The translations under genes and the position numbers were made by a program. Under the pieces are notes generated by a model that ran no database searches, was not told the DNA's origin, and saw only the letters and a program-made list of their open reading frames with translations. From positions 186,001-250,000 of the forward strand of contig JAIXQP010000041.1 of assembly GCA_027485675.1 (NCBI GenBank): a stretch of DNA of 64,000 nt. The letters are read 5' to 3'. Below, one piece after another: positions 52,662 through 60,264 of the stretch. Position 1 is the first letter of the stretch. Every line of letters begins with the position of its first letter. Source of the DNA: Terriglobales bacterium. GTDB lineage: Bacteria > Acidobacteriota > Terriglobia > Bryobacterales > Bryobacteraceae.

Positions 52662-53439
52662 AACTGTTCAACGTCATCGTCCCCAAGCTCGCCACCCCCT
52701 CTGGCCGCGTGCCCGGCTGGTGATGCAGGAAGAACTCGTCCGCCACGGCGAAAACCTCCACGACGGCGGGTTGCCGCGGATTCACAACGTGGTAATACCG
52801 CATCGGTTCCTCTCGCGGCACGAGCACCGCGGTCGCCGCCACGCGCTCCGCCCCGCTCGCGTTCGGCGGGGAGCAGTGGAATAGCCGGTTGTCGAACACC
52901 ATGGCTTCGCCCGCCCGCATCGGAATCGTATCCAGACACTCCATCAATTCGGCCGCCAACTCGGGGTAGGCGAAAGGAGTGCAGGCCGCCCGGGGTGCAT
53001 GCGGGAAGGCGTGCGTCCCCGGCACCACCTGCAGGCATCCGTTCTCCCGGTCGACGTCCTGCAGCGGTATCCACAGCCCCAAAGAGTGCGACCTCTCTTC
53101 ATCCACAAACGCCCAATCCTGGTGCAGCGGCACGGCGCTGTCCCAGGGGCCGGCCGGCTTTATGGCGAATGTACAGAAGGCCACCCGGTACTCCGGCAGC
53201 AGCCTCCCCGCCGCCGGGGCGATCGTCCGCCGGATGGCGGCGTCCACGGCGGCGCGGTGGCCGCGGTCCGGGCTCAGAATCGTGGAGGTGAATCCGGCAG
53301 CGGGCCGCTGCGCCAGGCTCTGGTAACTCTGGCGCAACGCCGCAAGCGCCTCCGGCTCCAGAAACGGGACAACCGCAAAGCCGTCCGCCGAGAGCCACGC
53401 CGCCATCGTGGGCGGCAAATCCGTTGAGTACAGTCGCAT
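52651..53439 (-). CDS. Phytanoyl-CoA dioxygenase (PhyH) family Fe(II)/2-oxoglutarate oxygenase
   Basis: A 262-aa oxygenase. The Fe(II) triad is visible as H-x-D in LHQDWAFVDE and the distal His in FHCSPPN, with the Arg for 2-oxoglutarate in the AERVA stretch. Secondary-metabolite hydroxylases and halogenases belong to this family. It is separated from the methyltransferase/P450 operon only by the small kinase, so it may tailor the same product, but it is on its own transcript. Confidence 0.85.
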   Translation of the reverse strand: MRLYSTDLPPTMAAWLSADGFAVVPFLEPEALAALRQSYQSLAQRPAAGFTSTILSPDRGHRAAVDAAIRRTIAPAAGRLLPEYRVAFCTFAIKPAGPWDSAVPLHQDWAFVDEERSHSLGLWIPLQDVDRENGCLQVVPGTHAFPHAPRAACTPFAYPELAAELMECLDTIPMRAGEAMVFDNRLFHCSPPNASGAERVAATAVLVPREEPMRYYHVVNPRQPAVVEVFAVADEFFLHHQPGTRPEGVASLGTMTLNSFRE

Positions 53440-54271
53440 GGTGTGGTACCTCTTGATCTACGTGTTGTCTACCCTCGCAGGCCGGTTCGAACTGCGCGAA
53501 ACGATCGGCCAAGGGACGTTCGCGCAAGTGTGGCGCGCTCAGGATCTCGAAACCGGCCATCCCGTGGCCTTGAAACTCTTTCACTCCGCCCCGGACGTTG
53601 CGGCCAACGTTCTGAACGAAGTGGCCGCCGGCCTGCGCATGCCGCCCCATCCCAACGTCGTGCGTGCCCTGGCTTTTTTCGAGTCCGGCGAGTCCCCCTG
53701 CCTGGTGCTCGACTACGTTCCCGGCTCGAACCTGGCCGAGTGGCTGGCCCGGCAGCCCGCGCCCGGCCCGGACTCCGCTCCGGACCGGCTGGTGGTGCTG
53801 CGGGATCTGCTGCGGGGCCTGGCCCATGCGCACGCCAGTGGCGTCGCCCATCGCGATCTCAGCTTCGGCAATGTTCTCGTCGCCGCCGCCCCCCTGCGCG
53901 CCTGCCTCACGGACTTCGGCGGAGCCTGGTTCGCCGATCCCCCCGCCGGGCTCGCGGACGCCTTCCGCCAGGACGTCTACGCCTTTGCCGTTCTCGCCTA
54001 TCTCACGCTCTCCGGCCGCCATCCGCTCACGGACGATTGGCAATCCCAACACTCCTCCGAGTGGTCCGGCGCCACCGGCGCCCACGCCTCGCTCCCGCGC
54101 CGCCGCCTCGTCGATCTCGCGCCTTGGCTCGCGTCTCATCCCCATCTCCCGGCGCTCTCCTCCGTGCTCGGGAGCTGCGTGGCGGCGGACCCCGGCCAGC
54201 GTCCCTCCTCGGCCGTTGCCTTGGCCGCCGCCTGGGACGCCGCCGGCTTCTCCGCCTCCACCAGTAAGTAG
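53438..54271 (+). CDS. Small Ser/Thr protein kinase
   Basis: A 277-aa kinase from the ATG 53438 (start uncertain; it overlaps the divergent PhyH start). The glycine loop GQGTFAQVW, VAL-K (VALKLF), catalytic HRDLSFGNVL and TDFGG are all present, so it should be active. It ends right after the kinase domain with no membrane helix or sensor domain, unusual for bacterial PknB-like kinases. Its 3' 136 nt overlap the convergent methyltransferase gene. The target is unknown. Confidence 0.83.
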   Translation: MVWYLLIYVLSTLAGRFELRETIGQGTFAQVWRAQDLETGHPVALKLFHSAPDVAANVLNEVAAGLRMPPHPNVVRALAFFESGESPCLVLDYVPGSNLAEWLARQPAPGPDSAPDRLVVLRDLLRGLAHAHASGVAHRDLSFGNVLVAAAPLRACLTDFGGAWFADPPAGLADAFRQDVYAFAVLAYLTLSGRHPLTDDWQSQHSSEWSGATGAHASLPRRRLVDLAPWLASHPHLPALSSVLGSCVAADPGQRPSSAVALAAAWDAAGFSASTSK

Positions 54272-54981
54272 TGACGCACCGTGTCCGTCAGCATGCGGCG
54301 CCAAAACTCCCGTTCCCGGCCCCCGGCCATCGCGTGCTGGCGTTTGCAGAACGGCGTCCAGCTCCACGCCGTCACGTCCCGCAGGCGTGGCGGTCCAAAG
54401 CCCGCCGCCGTTAACTCCGCCGCGTACTCCTCCATCGTGCGGATCCGGTTCTCCTCCGGCGTCATCCATTCGCCCAGATGGCCCGCCTCGGCAAAGAGAA
54501 TGTCCGCCATCCGCAGCCTGCCCCCGGGCCGCAGCAGGCGGCAGGCCTCGCCCAGGAACTCGGCCCGCGTTCGAAAGTGGAAGGCCGCCTCAATCGAAAT
54601 CACGGTGTCGAACGACTCCGGCCGCAGCGCCGTCCGCGCCGCGTCCATCACTGCGAAGCGCGCCCCCGGCGCCCGTCTTCTCGCCTCGTCGATCTGCCGT
54701 TCCGAGAGGTTGATGCCGATCACGCTCGCCTCCGGCGCCCCGTCCTGCAGCCAATGCGCCGGCGCGCCCGTGCCGCATCCGGCGTCCAGCCAGCGTTCGC
54801 CGGCCCGCGGCCGCCGGCCCGCCACGCGGCGCACCAGTTCCCCGCACGCCTCCGGCTGCTCGGCGATCTCCGCCCCCCAATAGCCCACGTTGAAGTACCC
54901 GCTGCTGGCATATACCTGCTGCATCCGCGCATCCAGCATGAAGCGGTCGTAGCTCCGCGCAAACTCACCCGCCGTCAGCAT
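54136..54981 (-). CDS. Class I SAM-dependent methyltransferase
   Basis: A 281-aa methyltransferase. Motif I is WLDAGCGTGAPAHWL, motif II VIGINLSERQIDEA, and FDTVISIEAAFHF follows, matching the methyltransferase_11/25 group found in natural-product clusters (for example UbiE/sterol-methyltransferase-like). The C-terminal ~35 residues (after YLLVEAE) are Ala/Glu-rich and overlap the convergent kinase gene. It is the last gene of the candidate biosynthetic operon and overlaps the P450 stop by 17 nt. Confidence 0.85.
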   Translation of the reverse strand: MLTAGEFARSYDRFMLDARMQQVYASSGYFNVGYWGAEIAEQPEACGELVRRVAGRRPRAGERWLDAGCGTGAPAHWLQDGAPEASVIGINLSERQIDEARRRAPGARFAVMDAARTALRPESFDTVISIEAAFHFRTRAEFLGEACRLLRPGGRLRMADILFAEAGHLGEWMTPEENRIRTMEEYAAELTAAGFGPPRLRDVTAWSWTPFCKRQHAMAGGREREFWRRMLTDTVRHYLLVEAEKPAASQAAAKATAEEGRWPGSAATQLPSTEESAGRWG

Positions 54982-56152
54982 GCCGCTCTCCTCCCCACCG
55001 CACCGCCAGACTCTCCAATCCCCGCAGTACCGCGGGGCTGCGCCGCCATCGGAATGGCCCGGGCATCATGGGCCGGATCATCCGCCGGGTCAGGGCTTGC
55101 AGCGCAATCTGGCCCTCCAGCCGCGCGATCCCCGCGCCCATGCACTGCAGCGGCCCCGCGCCGAAACTCAGGTGCCGGTTGCGCTCCCTGGTCAGCTCCA
55201 GCGAATCGGGGTTGGCGAACTCCTCCGCATCCCGGTTGGCCGAGCCAACGCCGACCATCACCGGCTCCCCGGCCCGGATCCTCTCCTGCTCCACCATTAC
55301 GTCACTGCGCAGCCGGATCATCGAGAACTGCACCGGACTGTCGAACCGTAGCAACTCCTCCACCGCGGCAGGCAGCATCGCGGGGTGGCTCCGCAACCGC
55401 GCCAGCGCCTCCGGATGCAGCACCAGCGTCCGCACCGCGTTGCCGATAAAGTTCATCATGTTCTCGTGGCTCGCAAAGTGAAAGAACGCGAGAAACGGGA
55501 GCCACTCGGCCTCCTCCGCCTCTCCCACGGCCGATAGGAGATCGTTCTCCGGCGCCCCCTGCTTGCCGGCGACGGCGCGGATCAGAAACTCGGCCAAACG
55601 CTCGACGCGGCTCAGTGCCTCCTCCTCCAGGCGCCCGCCGCCTCCCAACGCCTCCAGCAGGCTGCCTGCCGTGCCGCGGGCCAGTTCGGCGAACTGCGCT
55701 TCGTCCCGGTCCGGAATCCCCAGCAGGTGCGCCGCCGCGCACAGCGTGAACGGCTCCGCGAAATCGTTGACGATGTCCAGGCCCGCTGCGGCTTCCGCCA
55801 GCAACTCCTCCGCCCGCTGCTCCAGCCGCCCGCGCCAGGCCGCCATCGCCCGGGGCGTAAACACCGGCGCCACCAGGCTGCGCAGCCGGCCTCCTTGCCG
55901 GGGATCAAGTTGGCCCAGCCAACTGCCCAGCGCCGCGGCCAGCGGTCCGCCTCCCGGCTGCTCCCAGTGCGCTACCTCCGGACTCTTCAGCAACGCCGCC
56001 GCATCGCGATAGCGCAGCACCACCCAGCTCTGCCTCGCGCTGTCCCAATACACCGGCGTCTCCCGCCGGAGCCGCTCGTAATGCGGATACGGATCCGGCC
56101 GCGCCTCGGCGCCCAGCAGGTCGAAGCTCGGGGCCGCGCTAGGTCCGGCCAT
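54965..56152 (-). CDS. Cytochrome P450
   Basis: A 395-aa soluble P450 starting at ATG 56152. The heme motif is SFGAGPLQCMG with axial Cys337, ExxR is E266-x-x-R269, and PDPYPHYERLR at the N terminus is typical of bacterial P450s. In the I-helix, where the proton-delivery motif AGxE/D-T is expected, it reads FASHENMM, so the Thr is replaced by Asn231. P450cin (CYP176A1) has a comparable Asn. It overlaps the small CxxC gene upstream by 14 nt. Likely function: hydroxylation or cyclisation of the cluster product. Confidence 0.93.
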   Translation of the reverse strand: MAGPSAAPSFDLLGAEARPDPYPHYERLRRETPVYWDSARQSWVVLRYRDAAALLKSPEVAHWEQPGGGPLAAALGSWLGQLDPRQGGRLRSLVAPVFTPRAMAAWRGRLEQRAEELLAEAAAGLDIVNDFAEPFTLCAAAHLLGIPDRDEAQFAELARGTAGSLLEALGGGGRLEEEALSRVERLAEFLIRAVAGKQGAPENDLLSAVGEAEEAEWLPFLAFFHFASHENMMNFIGNAVRTLVLHPEALARLRSHPAMLPAAVEELLRFDSPVQFSMIRLRSDVMVEQERIRAGEPVMVGVGSANRDAEEFANPDSLELTRERNRHLSFGAGPLQCMGAGIARLEGQIALQALTRRMIRPMMPGPFRWRRSPAVLRGLESLAVRWGGERHADGG

Positions 56153-56408
56153 AACGAGGGATCCACGACCACAGCACACAACCAAGCACCGCCGGCACCA
56201 CCGGCCAGCCCGTAATGATCTCGGCTTCCCGGATCAGCGCCAGCTTCCCCTTGCTCTCCGGATGCGCCTGCAGAACCCGCTCGGCTTCGTCCGAACGGAT
56301 GGGTGCCCGCCGAATCGTCGCGAGAGAAAGCACCACCAGGACCCGCGAAATCAGCCGGCACTTGGCGCACGTACCGCGGTAGAGCAGCAGCGGTCGCGGT
56401 CTGTTCAT
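56139..56408 (-). CDS. Small CxxC membrane-associated protein
   Basis: An 89-aa protein starting at the ATG 56408, which overlaps the stop of the prenyltransferase-repeat gene (ATGA). The N terminus LLYRGTCAKCRLISRV has a CxxC pair (C14/C17), reminiscent of DCC/DUF393 thiol-disulfide proteins, and a C-terminal hydrophobic stretch (PVVPAVLGCVLWSWI). It is too short for a firm family. It may be a redox partner or anchor for the P450 just downstream. Confidence 0.6.
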   Translation of the reverse strand: MNRPRPLLLYRGTCAKCRLISRVLVVLSLATIRRAPIRSDEAERVLQAHPESKGKLALIREAEIITGWPVVPAVLGCVLWSWIPRYGRT

Positions 56409-57331
56409 TGCGGCTTCTCCGCGCTGGTCATCGCCAGCATGCGCACCGCGCTCGCCGTCGTGAAGAGATGGTCGGCGTCGGCATACAAAGCTCCCTCCGG
56501 ATGCCGCCAAGGGTCGCGGGCATCGTGGCGGCTCACCCGCAGGATGGGCGTCCCGGGCCAACTGCCGTCGTCGCTCTGCAGCGCCACCAACTCCTCCGCC
56601 AGCCTGCTGGTCCCCGCGCCCGCGCCCCAACTCAGCCAGGCGGTCCCCAGTAGATAGGCCAGGTCGAAGGCCGAGCGGACCGTCCGGGATTCCTCCTCCG
56701 AAACCACCACGGCGGTCTCCGCTCCGGCCTCCAACTCCCGCAGTAACGCGGCATTCAGAAAGGTGCTGTAGTGCCGCGTGCGCCACCAGTAAGCCGGCCA
56801 GGTGCCGTCCGTCTCCCGGCTCCTGTGCAGGCACGCCACGACCGCCGTCCGCAGGCGGGCCTGCTCCTCCGCCGCGAGCGCCCGGTAAGCCATCGGCGTC
56901 ACGTCCGGATGCGCCATGCCCCACTGGTCCGGACGCTCATACGTGGCAAAGCCTCCGTTCGCGCGCCATCGCGCCCGCAGCCACTCCTCATCCCGTCGGG
57001 CCACCGGCTCGCCCAACTCCCGGAGCAGCAGGAGCGCGTAGGCCGTCGAATCGGCGTCCGGACCGGTCTTCTCGTTGAAGCCCCAACCCGCGGCGTAGGG
57101 GCGGTTCCTCCGCAGCCATCGTCCAGCGCCACCGGCCGCCTCCGCCGCGCGGGGCAGGGAACCGGTCGAGCGCGCAGCCTCCAGCAGCATGACCCCCGTG
57201 TAAGCCGTCACCCACGCGCCGGACCGGCCCACCGGTAAGGCGAACTCCTCCCAATGGCCGTCGCCGTGTTGCCGCGCGGTGACATAGGCCACGCCTCGCT
57301 CAATCGCCCGCTGCACCGTGGGGTTCCTCAT
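56405..57331 (-). CDS. Terpenoid-cyclase/prenyltransferase-repeat protein
   Basis: A 308-aa alpha-barrel protein of the squalene-hopene cyclase/prenyltransferase (PF13243/PF00432-like) fold, half the size of a full triterpene cyclase. QW-like repeats are RQHGDGHWEEF (20-30) and LQSDDGSWPG near the C terminus. DADST (92-96, PDADSTAYALL) occupies the place where class II terpene cyclases carry the DxDD acid. Whether it is a catalyst or a binding scaffold is not clear from sequence. It is coupled by ATGA overlaps to the ABBA-like gene upstream and the CxxC gene downstream. Confidence 0.78.
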   Translation of the reverse strand: MRNPTVQRAIERGVAYVTARQHGDGHWEEFALPVGRSGAWVTAYTGVMLLEAARSTGSLPRAAEAAGGAGRWLRRNRPYAAGWGFNEKTGPDADSTAYALLLLRELGEPVARRDEEWLRARWRANGGFATYERPDQWGMAHPDVTPMAYRALAAEEQARLRTAVVACLHRSRETDGTWPAYWWRTRHYSTFLNAALLRELEAGAETAVVVSEEESRTVRSAFDLAYLLGTAWLSWGAGAGTSRLAEELVALQSDDGSWPGTPILRVSRHDARDPWRHPEGALYADADHLFTTASAVRMLAMTSAEKPQ

Positions 57332-58290
57332 GCCGCTGCTGCCTTCAGATACACGTTCGCCCTCACCCCGCCGTGGTCGCCCACGCCGACTCCGAGAAAC
57401 GCGACCTCGGCCTCGCCCCGCTCCACGCCCCGCGCCACCGCCTCATCCCGCATCACTCCCTTCCGCAGCATCGCCGCCCACTCTTTTGCCGTGCGGCTCA
57501 GGCAGTGCGCGCAAAAATCCAGCTTCACGTCGGCCGGGCTCCCATCCGCCATTCGGTAGGACGCGCTCATCACCAGCCCCGACAGCGGCACTCCATCCCC
57601 CTCATTCACCGCTTCCGCCAGCCGGCCGGCCTCCGCATTCCAGAACGGGGGCAGTCCCATGGTGGAGAAGGTTGCCTGCTCCCGCAGCCGCCAGTAAAGC
57701 TTCACCCGCGCGTTCCGGAGCCCGCTCCCTTCTATGCCGATACTCGCCACCTGCGCCACCGGTTCCAGCCGATCCACTACGGCCACCGCCGCCGCCGGGT
57801 CTGGCAGGGCGGCCCGCAGCCACCGCCGCACATCCGCCCAGCGTTCCGCGGCCACGCCCCAGCGCAGATTCGCATAGACCGCCGCGCCCCCCTCCAACCC
57901 GCCCGCTAACCAGAGCGTTCCGGCCTCCAGCCCCTGCGCGGGAACCGCCATCGCGAGCATGGTCCCACACACCTCGCTCAGCTCCGCCGAGCGCGTGGCC
58001 TGCAACGTCAAAGCCAACGCCTGCCGGGCCAGCCCCAGCCGGGTCTCCCCCGGCCGCACCCCCGCGGCGGGATCGCCCAGCAACCGCCACCGGCGCCCCT
58101 GCTCGCCGTACGTTACGCACACTTGCAGGGGAGAACCGTCGTTGTTCAGCGCCGAATCCTGCGGCTTGCGCTGCGCCACCGGGAAGACGCTCGCCAGCAG
58201 GACTTCACTGAGCCGGGCCACCCGTTCGGTGGCTCCGCTCAGCCGTCCCGCCCACTGCAAAAGAGCGTCTTCCTGGGGCGTTAGCATCAT
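57328..58290 (-). CDS. Putative aromatic prenyltransferase (ABBA/DMATS-like)
   Basis: A 320-aa protein whose strand pattern matches dimethylallyltryptophan-synthase-like barrels: NNDGSPLQVCVTYGE (residues 49-63) aligns with the DGxPxE strand of DMATS enzymes, ARVKLYW (194-200) has the R-x-K-x-Y diphosphate-binding motif, and AAVYANL, MSASYRM and RANVYLK supply the other tyrosine-shield-like strands. The Glu that usually deprotonates the aromatic substrate is Gln56 here. A CxxC pair (C260/C263) is extra. This is motif reading, so I assign it as likely rather than certain. If correct, it would attach an isoprenyl group to an aromatic substrate. Confidence 0.58.
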   Translation of the reverse strand: MMLTPQEDALLQWAGRLSGATERVARLSEVLLASVFPVAQRKPQDSALNNDGSPLQVCVTYGEQGRRWRLLGDPAAGVRPGETRLGLARQALALTLQATRSAELSEVCGTMLAMAVPAQGLEAGTLWLAGGLEGGAAVYANLRWGVAAERWADVRRWLRAALPDPAAAVAVVDRLEPVAQVASIGIEGSGLRNARVKLYWRLREQATFSTMGLPPFWNAEAGRLAEAVNEGDGVPLSGLVMSASYRMADGSPADVKLDFCAHCLSRTAKEWAAMLRKGVMRDEAVARGVERGEAEVAFLGVGVGDHGGVRANVYLKAAAA

Positions 58291-58952
58291 GCGTTCGGGT
58301 CCTGCGTGATCGTCACTTCACCCGGCCGGCCCGGCGCGCCCGGAACTCCCGGAGCGCCCGGCGAAGCCGGATTGCCCTGCGCCGCCCGCGCCCCGCTGCC
58401 GCCCGTGCGTCCGCCCAAACCGCCCTGGCCGGACGCGCCGCCGATGCCGCCGGTACCTCCCGCCCCCAGTTCGGAGATCCCCGCGAAATCGCCGTCCACC
58501 AGATTACGGTACAGCACGATAATGTCGCCGCCGTCGGCGCCCTTGCCGCCGTTACCGCCGTCGCCGCCGGGTCCGGCATTGCCGCCCCGCGCTCCGCCCG
58601 CCCCGTTCTCGCAACCGCTGCCGCTGCCACCATCTCCGCCCGGCCCGCCGTTTCCGCCGGCCCCGCCGCTTCCTCCGTTCCCGCCCCGGCCGCCCCGGTT
58701 CGTCGCCCGGATGTTGCCGATCAGGTCGCGCATCCGGATCGTCAGATCGAGGGGCGCCGGCGCGTTTCCACCGTCCACCCCGCGCGATCCGCCGGTGCCG
58801 TTGCCTCCCGGAGTGCCCACGCTCGGCGAGCTATCGCCGTACCAGTGGCACCGCGCCGCTTCTCCCGTGGCGCCCGCTCCGCCGGTTCCTCCGGCTGCGC
58901 CGGCCGAGCCGTTCTGGCCACTGGCCGATTCCATCTCAATGTCGTATGCCAT
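58287..58952 (-). CDS. Glycine-rich repeat protein
   Basis: A 221-aa protein dominated by GGxGG/GNGG runs (about 10-35, 50-60, 88-140 and 165-205), interrupted by short beta-like segments (PLDLTIRMRDLIGNIRA, DIIVLYRNLVDGDF) and ending with collagen-like GAPG repeats and a beta strand. Two cysteines are present (CHWYG, GCENG). No signal peptide is seen. It resembles glycine-rich shell/scaffold or substrate-like proteins, and I cannot assign a family. It overlaps the ABBA-like gene by 4 nt, so it is a true member of the operon. Confidence 0.72.
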   Translation of the reverse strand: MAYDIEMESASGQNGSAGAAGGTGGAGATGEAARCHWYGDSSPSVGTPGGNGTGGSRGVDGGNAPAPLDLTIRMRDLIGNIRATNRGGRGGNGGSGGAGGNGGPGGDGGSGSGCENGAGGARGGNAGPGGDGGNGGKGADGGDIIVLYRNLVDGDFAGISELGAGGTGGIGGASGQGGLGGRTGGSGARAAQGNPASPGAPGVPGAPGRPGEVTITQDPNA

Positions 58953-58979
58953 CTCATTTCCCTCCGTTGCTCTCGGTGC

Positions 58980-59729
58980 CTACTCAGAAAAAATCGGCCG
59001 GAATGTGCCGATCGTCAAATTGCCGGCCGTGGTCAGGCCGGGCCGTTTCCGCGGCTTCGTCATCTTGGTGCAGCTGATCGTCAAATGCCCTTGTGAACGG
59101 ATGACGCCGCCGTCTTCGATCTCAATCTCATAGGCCACCAGAGCGTTCACTCCCGGCCCGAACTGCAGCACCGAACCCGCCGCCACCGTGATGCTCGGCA
59201 ACGCGAACACCGGGATGATGATCTGGCCAATCGTGGCTTCAATCAGCGGCCGGTAGCTGCTCACGAGCGTCGAGTTGCCCCGGACGTACGCCCGCGCCGC
59301 CATCCGGATGTTCTCCACCGCTTCCGCGTCGAGCTGCGCGAGCGAACTCGGATCAAACTGGGCCGGCGCGTCGTCATCGCTCCGCCCCGGCGACGCCACA
59401 AACGCTTGTCCCGCGTCCCGGCTCACCGTGATCGGGTTCAAGCCCGCCCCCGGACTCACCGCGATCCGCGAAGGCAGCTTCACCTGTGTGGAGAGCGTCT
59501 TCGCCACCCGGTCGTCCAGTCCGACCATCCGCTTCACCGCGGCAATATCTTTCGTCTTTACGACGAACGGTTGGCGCGCACTTTGAAACTTCGGGCCGTA
59601 GCCCAATTTCACCGCCCCGCTCACCGTCAGCGGCTCCTGCAGCGCCGACATATCCATGCCGAATATCCGTAAACGGCTTTCAAAGTCCTGTCTATCCTGT
59701 GGGGATAGCGCATCCAGATTGACTGGCAT
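58980..59729 (-). CDS. Hypothetical protein, first gene of the candidate biosynthetic operon
   Basis: A 249-aa protein I do not recognise. The N terminus LSPQDRQDFESRLRIFGMDMSA is helical, and the C-terminal part is beta-rich (IIPVFALPSITVAAGSVLQFG, ALVAYEIEIEDGGVIRSQG, HLTISC), suggesting a beta-helix or jelly-roll. No signal peptide is seen. A strong ribosome site (GGAGG) lies just before its ATG. The downstream glycine-rich gene starts 27 nt later. Confidence 0.68.
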   Translation of the reverse strand: MPVNLDALSPQDRQDFESRLRIFGMDMSALQEPLTVSGAVKLGYGPKFQSARQPFVVKTKDIAAVKRMVGLDDRVAKTLSTQVKLPSRIAVSPGAGLNPITVSRDAGQAFVASPGRSDDDAPAQFDPSSLAQLDAEAVENIRMAARAYVRGNSTLVSSYRPLIEATIGQIIIPVFALPSITVAAGSVLQFGPGVNALVAYEIEIEDGGVIRSQGHLTISCTKMTKPRKRPGLTTAGNLTIGTFRPIFSE

Positions 59730-60264
59730 CGGTCCTCCATAAGCGGCACACCTCCGCCCCGCCGGCCATCCTGGCCAGTAGACGCAGTAACTCCGCAGTT
59801 ATCGTAAGTAGTTAGTCCGGCACGATCGCGCTGGGTCCAGCACCTCGGGCATCATGCCGGAAAGTTGTGGAGAGGGTAACCGGATTTTCGCCAAGTTACT
59901 CTCGGCGTTCCGTCCGGGGTTCTGATCTAACGGCCCCGCGAATTGCCCGGGGCGGTCTGCTTCGGAAATTATCTCTTTTGCCGGGCCCTGTCAAGGCTTT
60001 TCTAACCGGCAGCGCCGCTTGGCTCAAGGCCCCGGCAAGGACTCCCGGCCATTGTATCCTCTAATTGTGCGATTGAAACCTCGCGAAATCCCGAGGTTTT
60101 TCCGGCGCTTGTCCCTCGGCCCAGGTAGCTCGAATAACTTTCGACCTGGCGCGAAATAACTCTTGCCTCCGGCGGCTCGCCCATCTACACTCAGTTTGTC
60201 GCAAGTCGAAGTGACCGGCCAGCGCAGGATGCACCGCCGGGCCTTGCGGCCGGAAGGCTAAGGA
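59730..60264. other. Intergenic region between the biosynthetic operon and the astacin gene (535 nt)
   Basis: The longest gene-free stretch of the window, bounded by divergent genes. I see no convincing gene in it; a 65-codon plus-strand frame at 59867-60064 has atypical composition. It contains a small terminator-like hairpin at 60076-60101 and GGAGG (complement at 59735-59739) serving the minus-strand operon. It should hold the promoters of both flanking units, but no strong -10/-35 pair was evident. Confidence 0.6.
60076..60101 (+). terminator. Orphan intrinsic terminator-like hairpin
   Basis: AAACCTCG (60076-60083) pairs with CGAGGTTT (60092-60099) around an 8-nt loop, and the T-run continues to 60101. 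No annotated plus-strand gene ends upstream of it, so it could end a short untranslated RNA or an unseen transcript. Confidence 0.5.

Noticed and set aside
54977-55449. Plus-strand frames over the P450 and methyltransferase genes
   Set aside because: Arg/Pro-rich shadow of strong minus-strand genes with complete P450 motifs.
58300-58960. Repetitive GCC/GCG tracts in the glycine-rich gene region suggesting a microsatellite
   Set aside because: The repeats follow codon pattern for Gly and Ala and are not exact tandem copies, so they reflect protein composition.
59867-60064. 65-codon plus-strand frame in the large intergenic gap
   Set aside because: GTG start, no ribosome site, no recognisable motif, atypical composition. 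Kept only as a possible part of a transcript ending at 60101.
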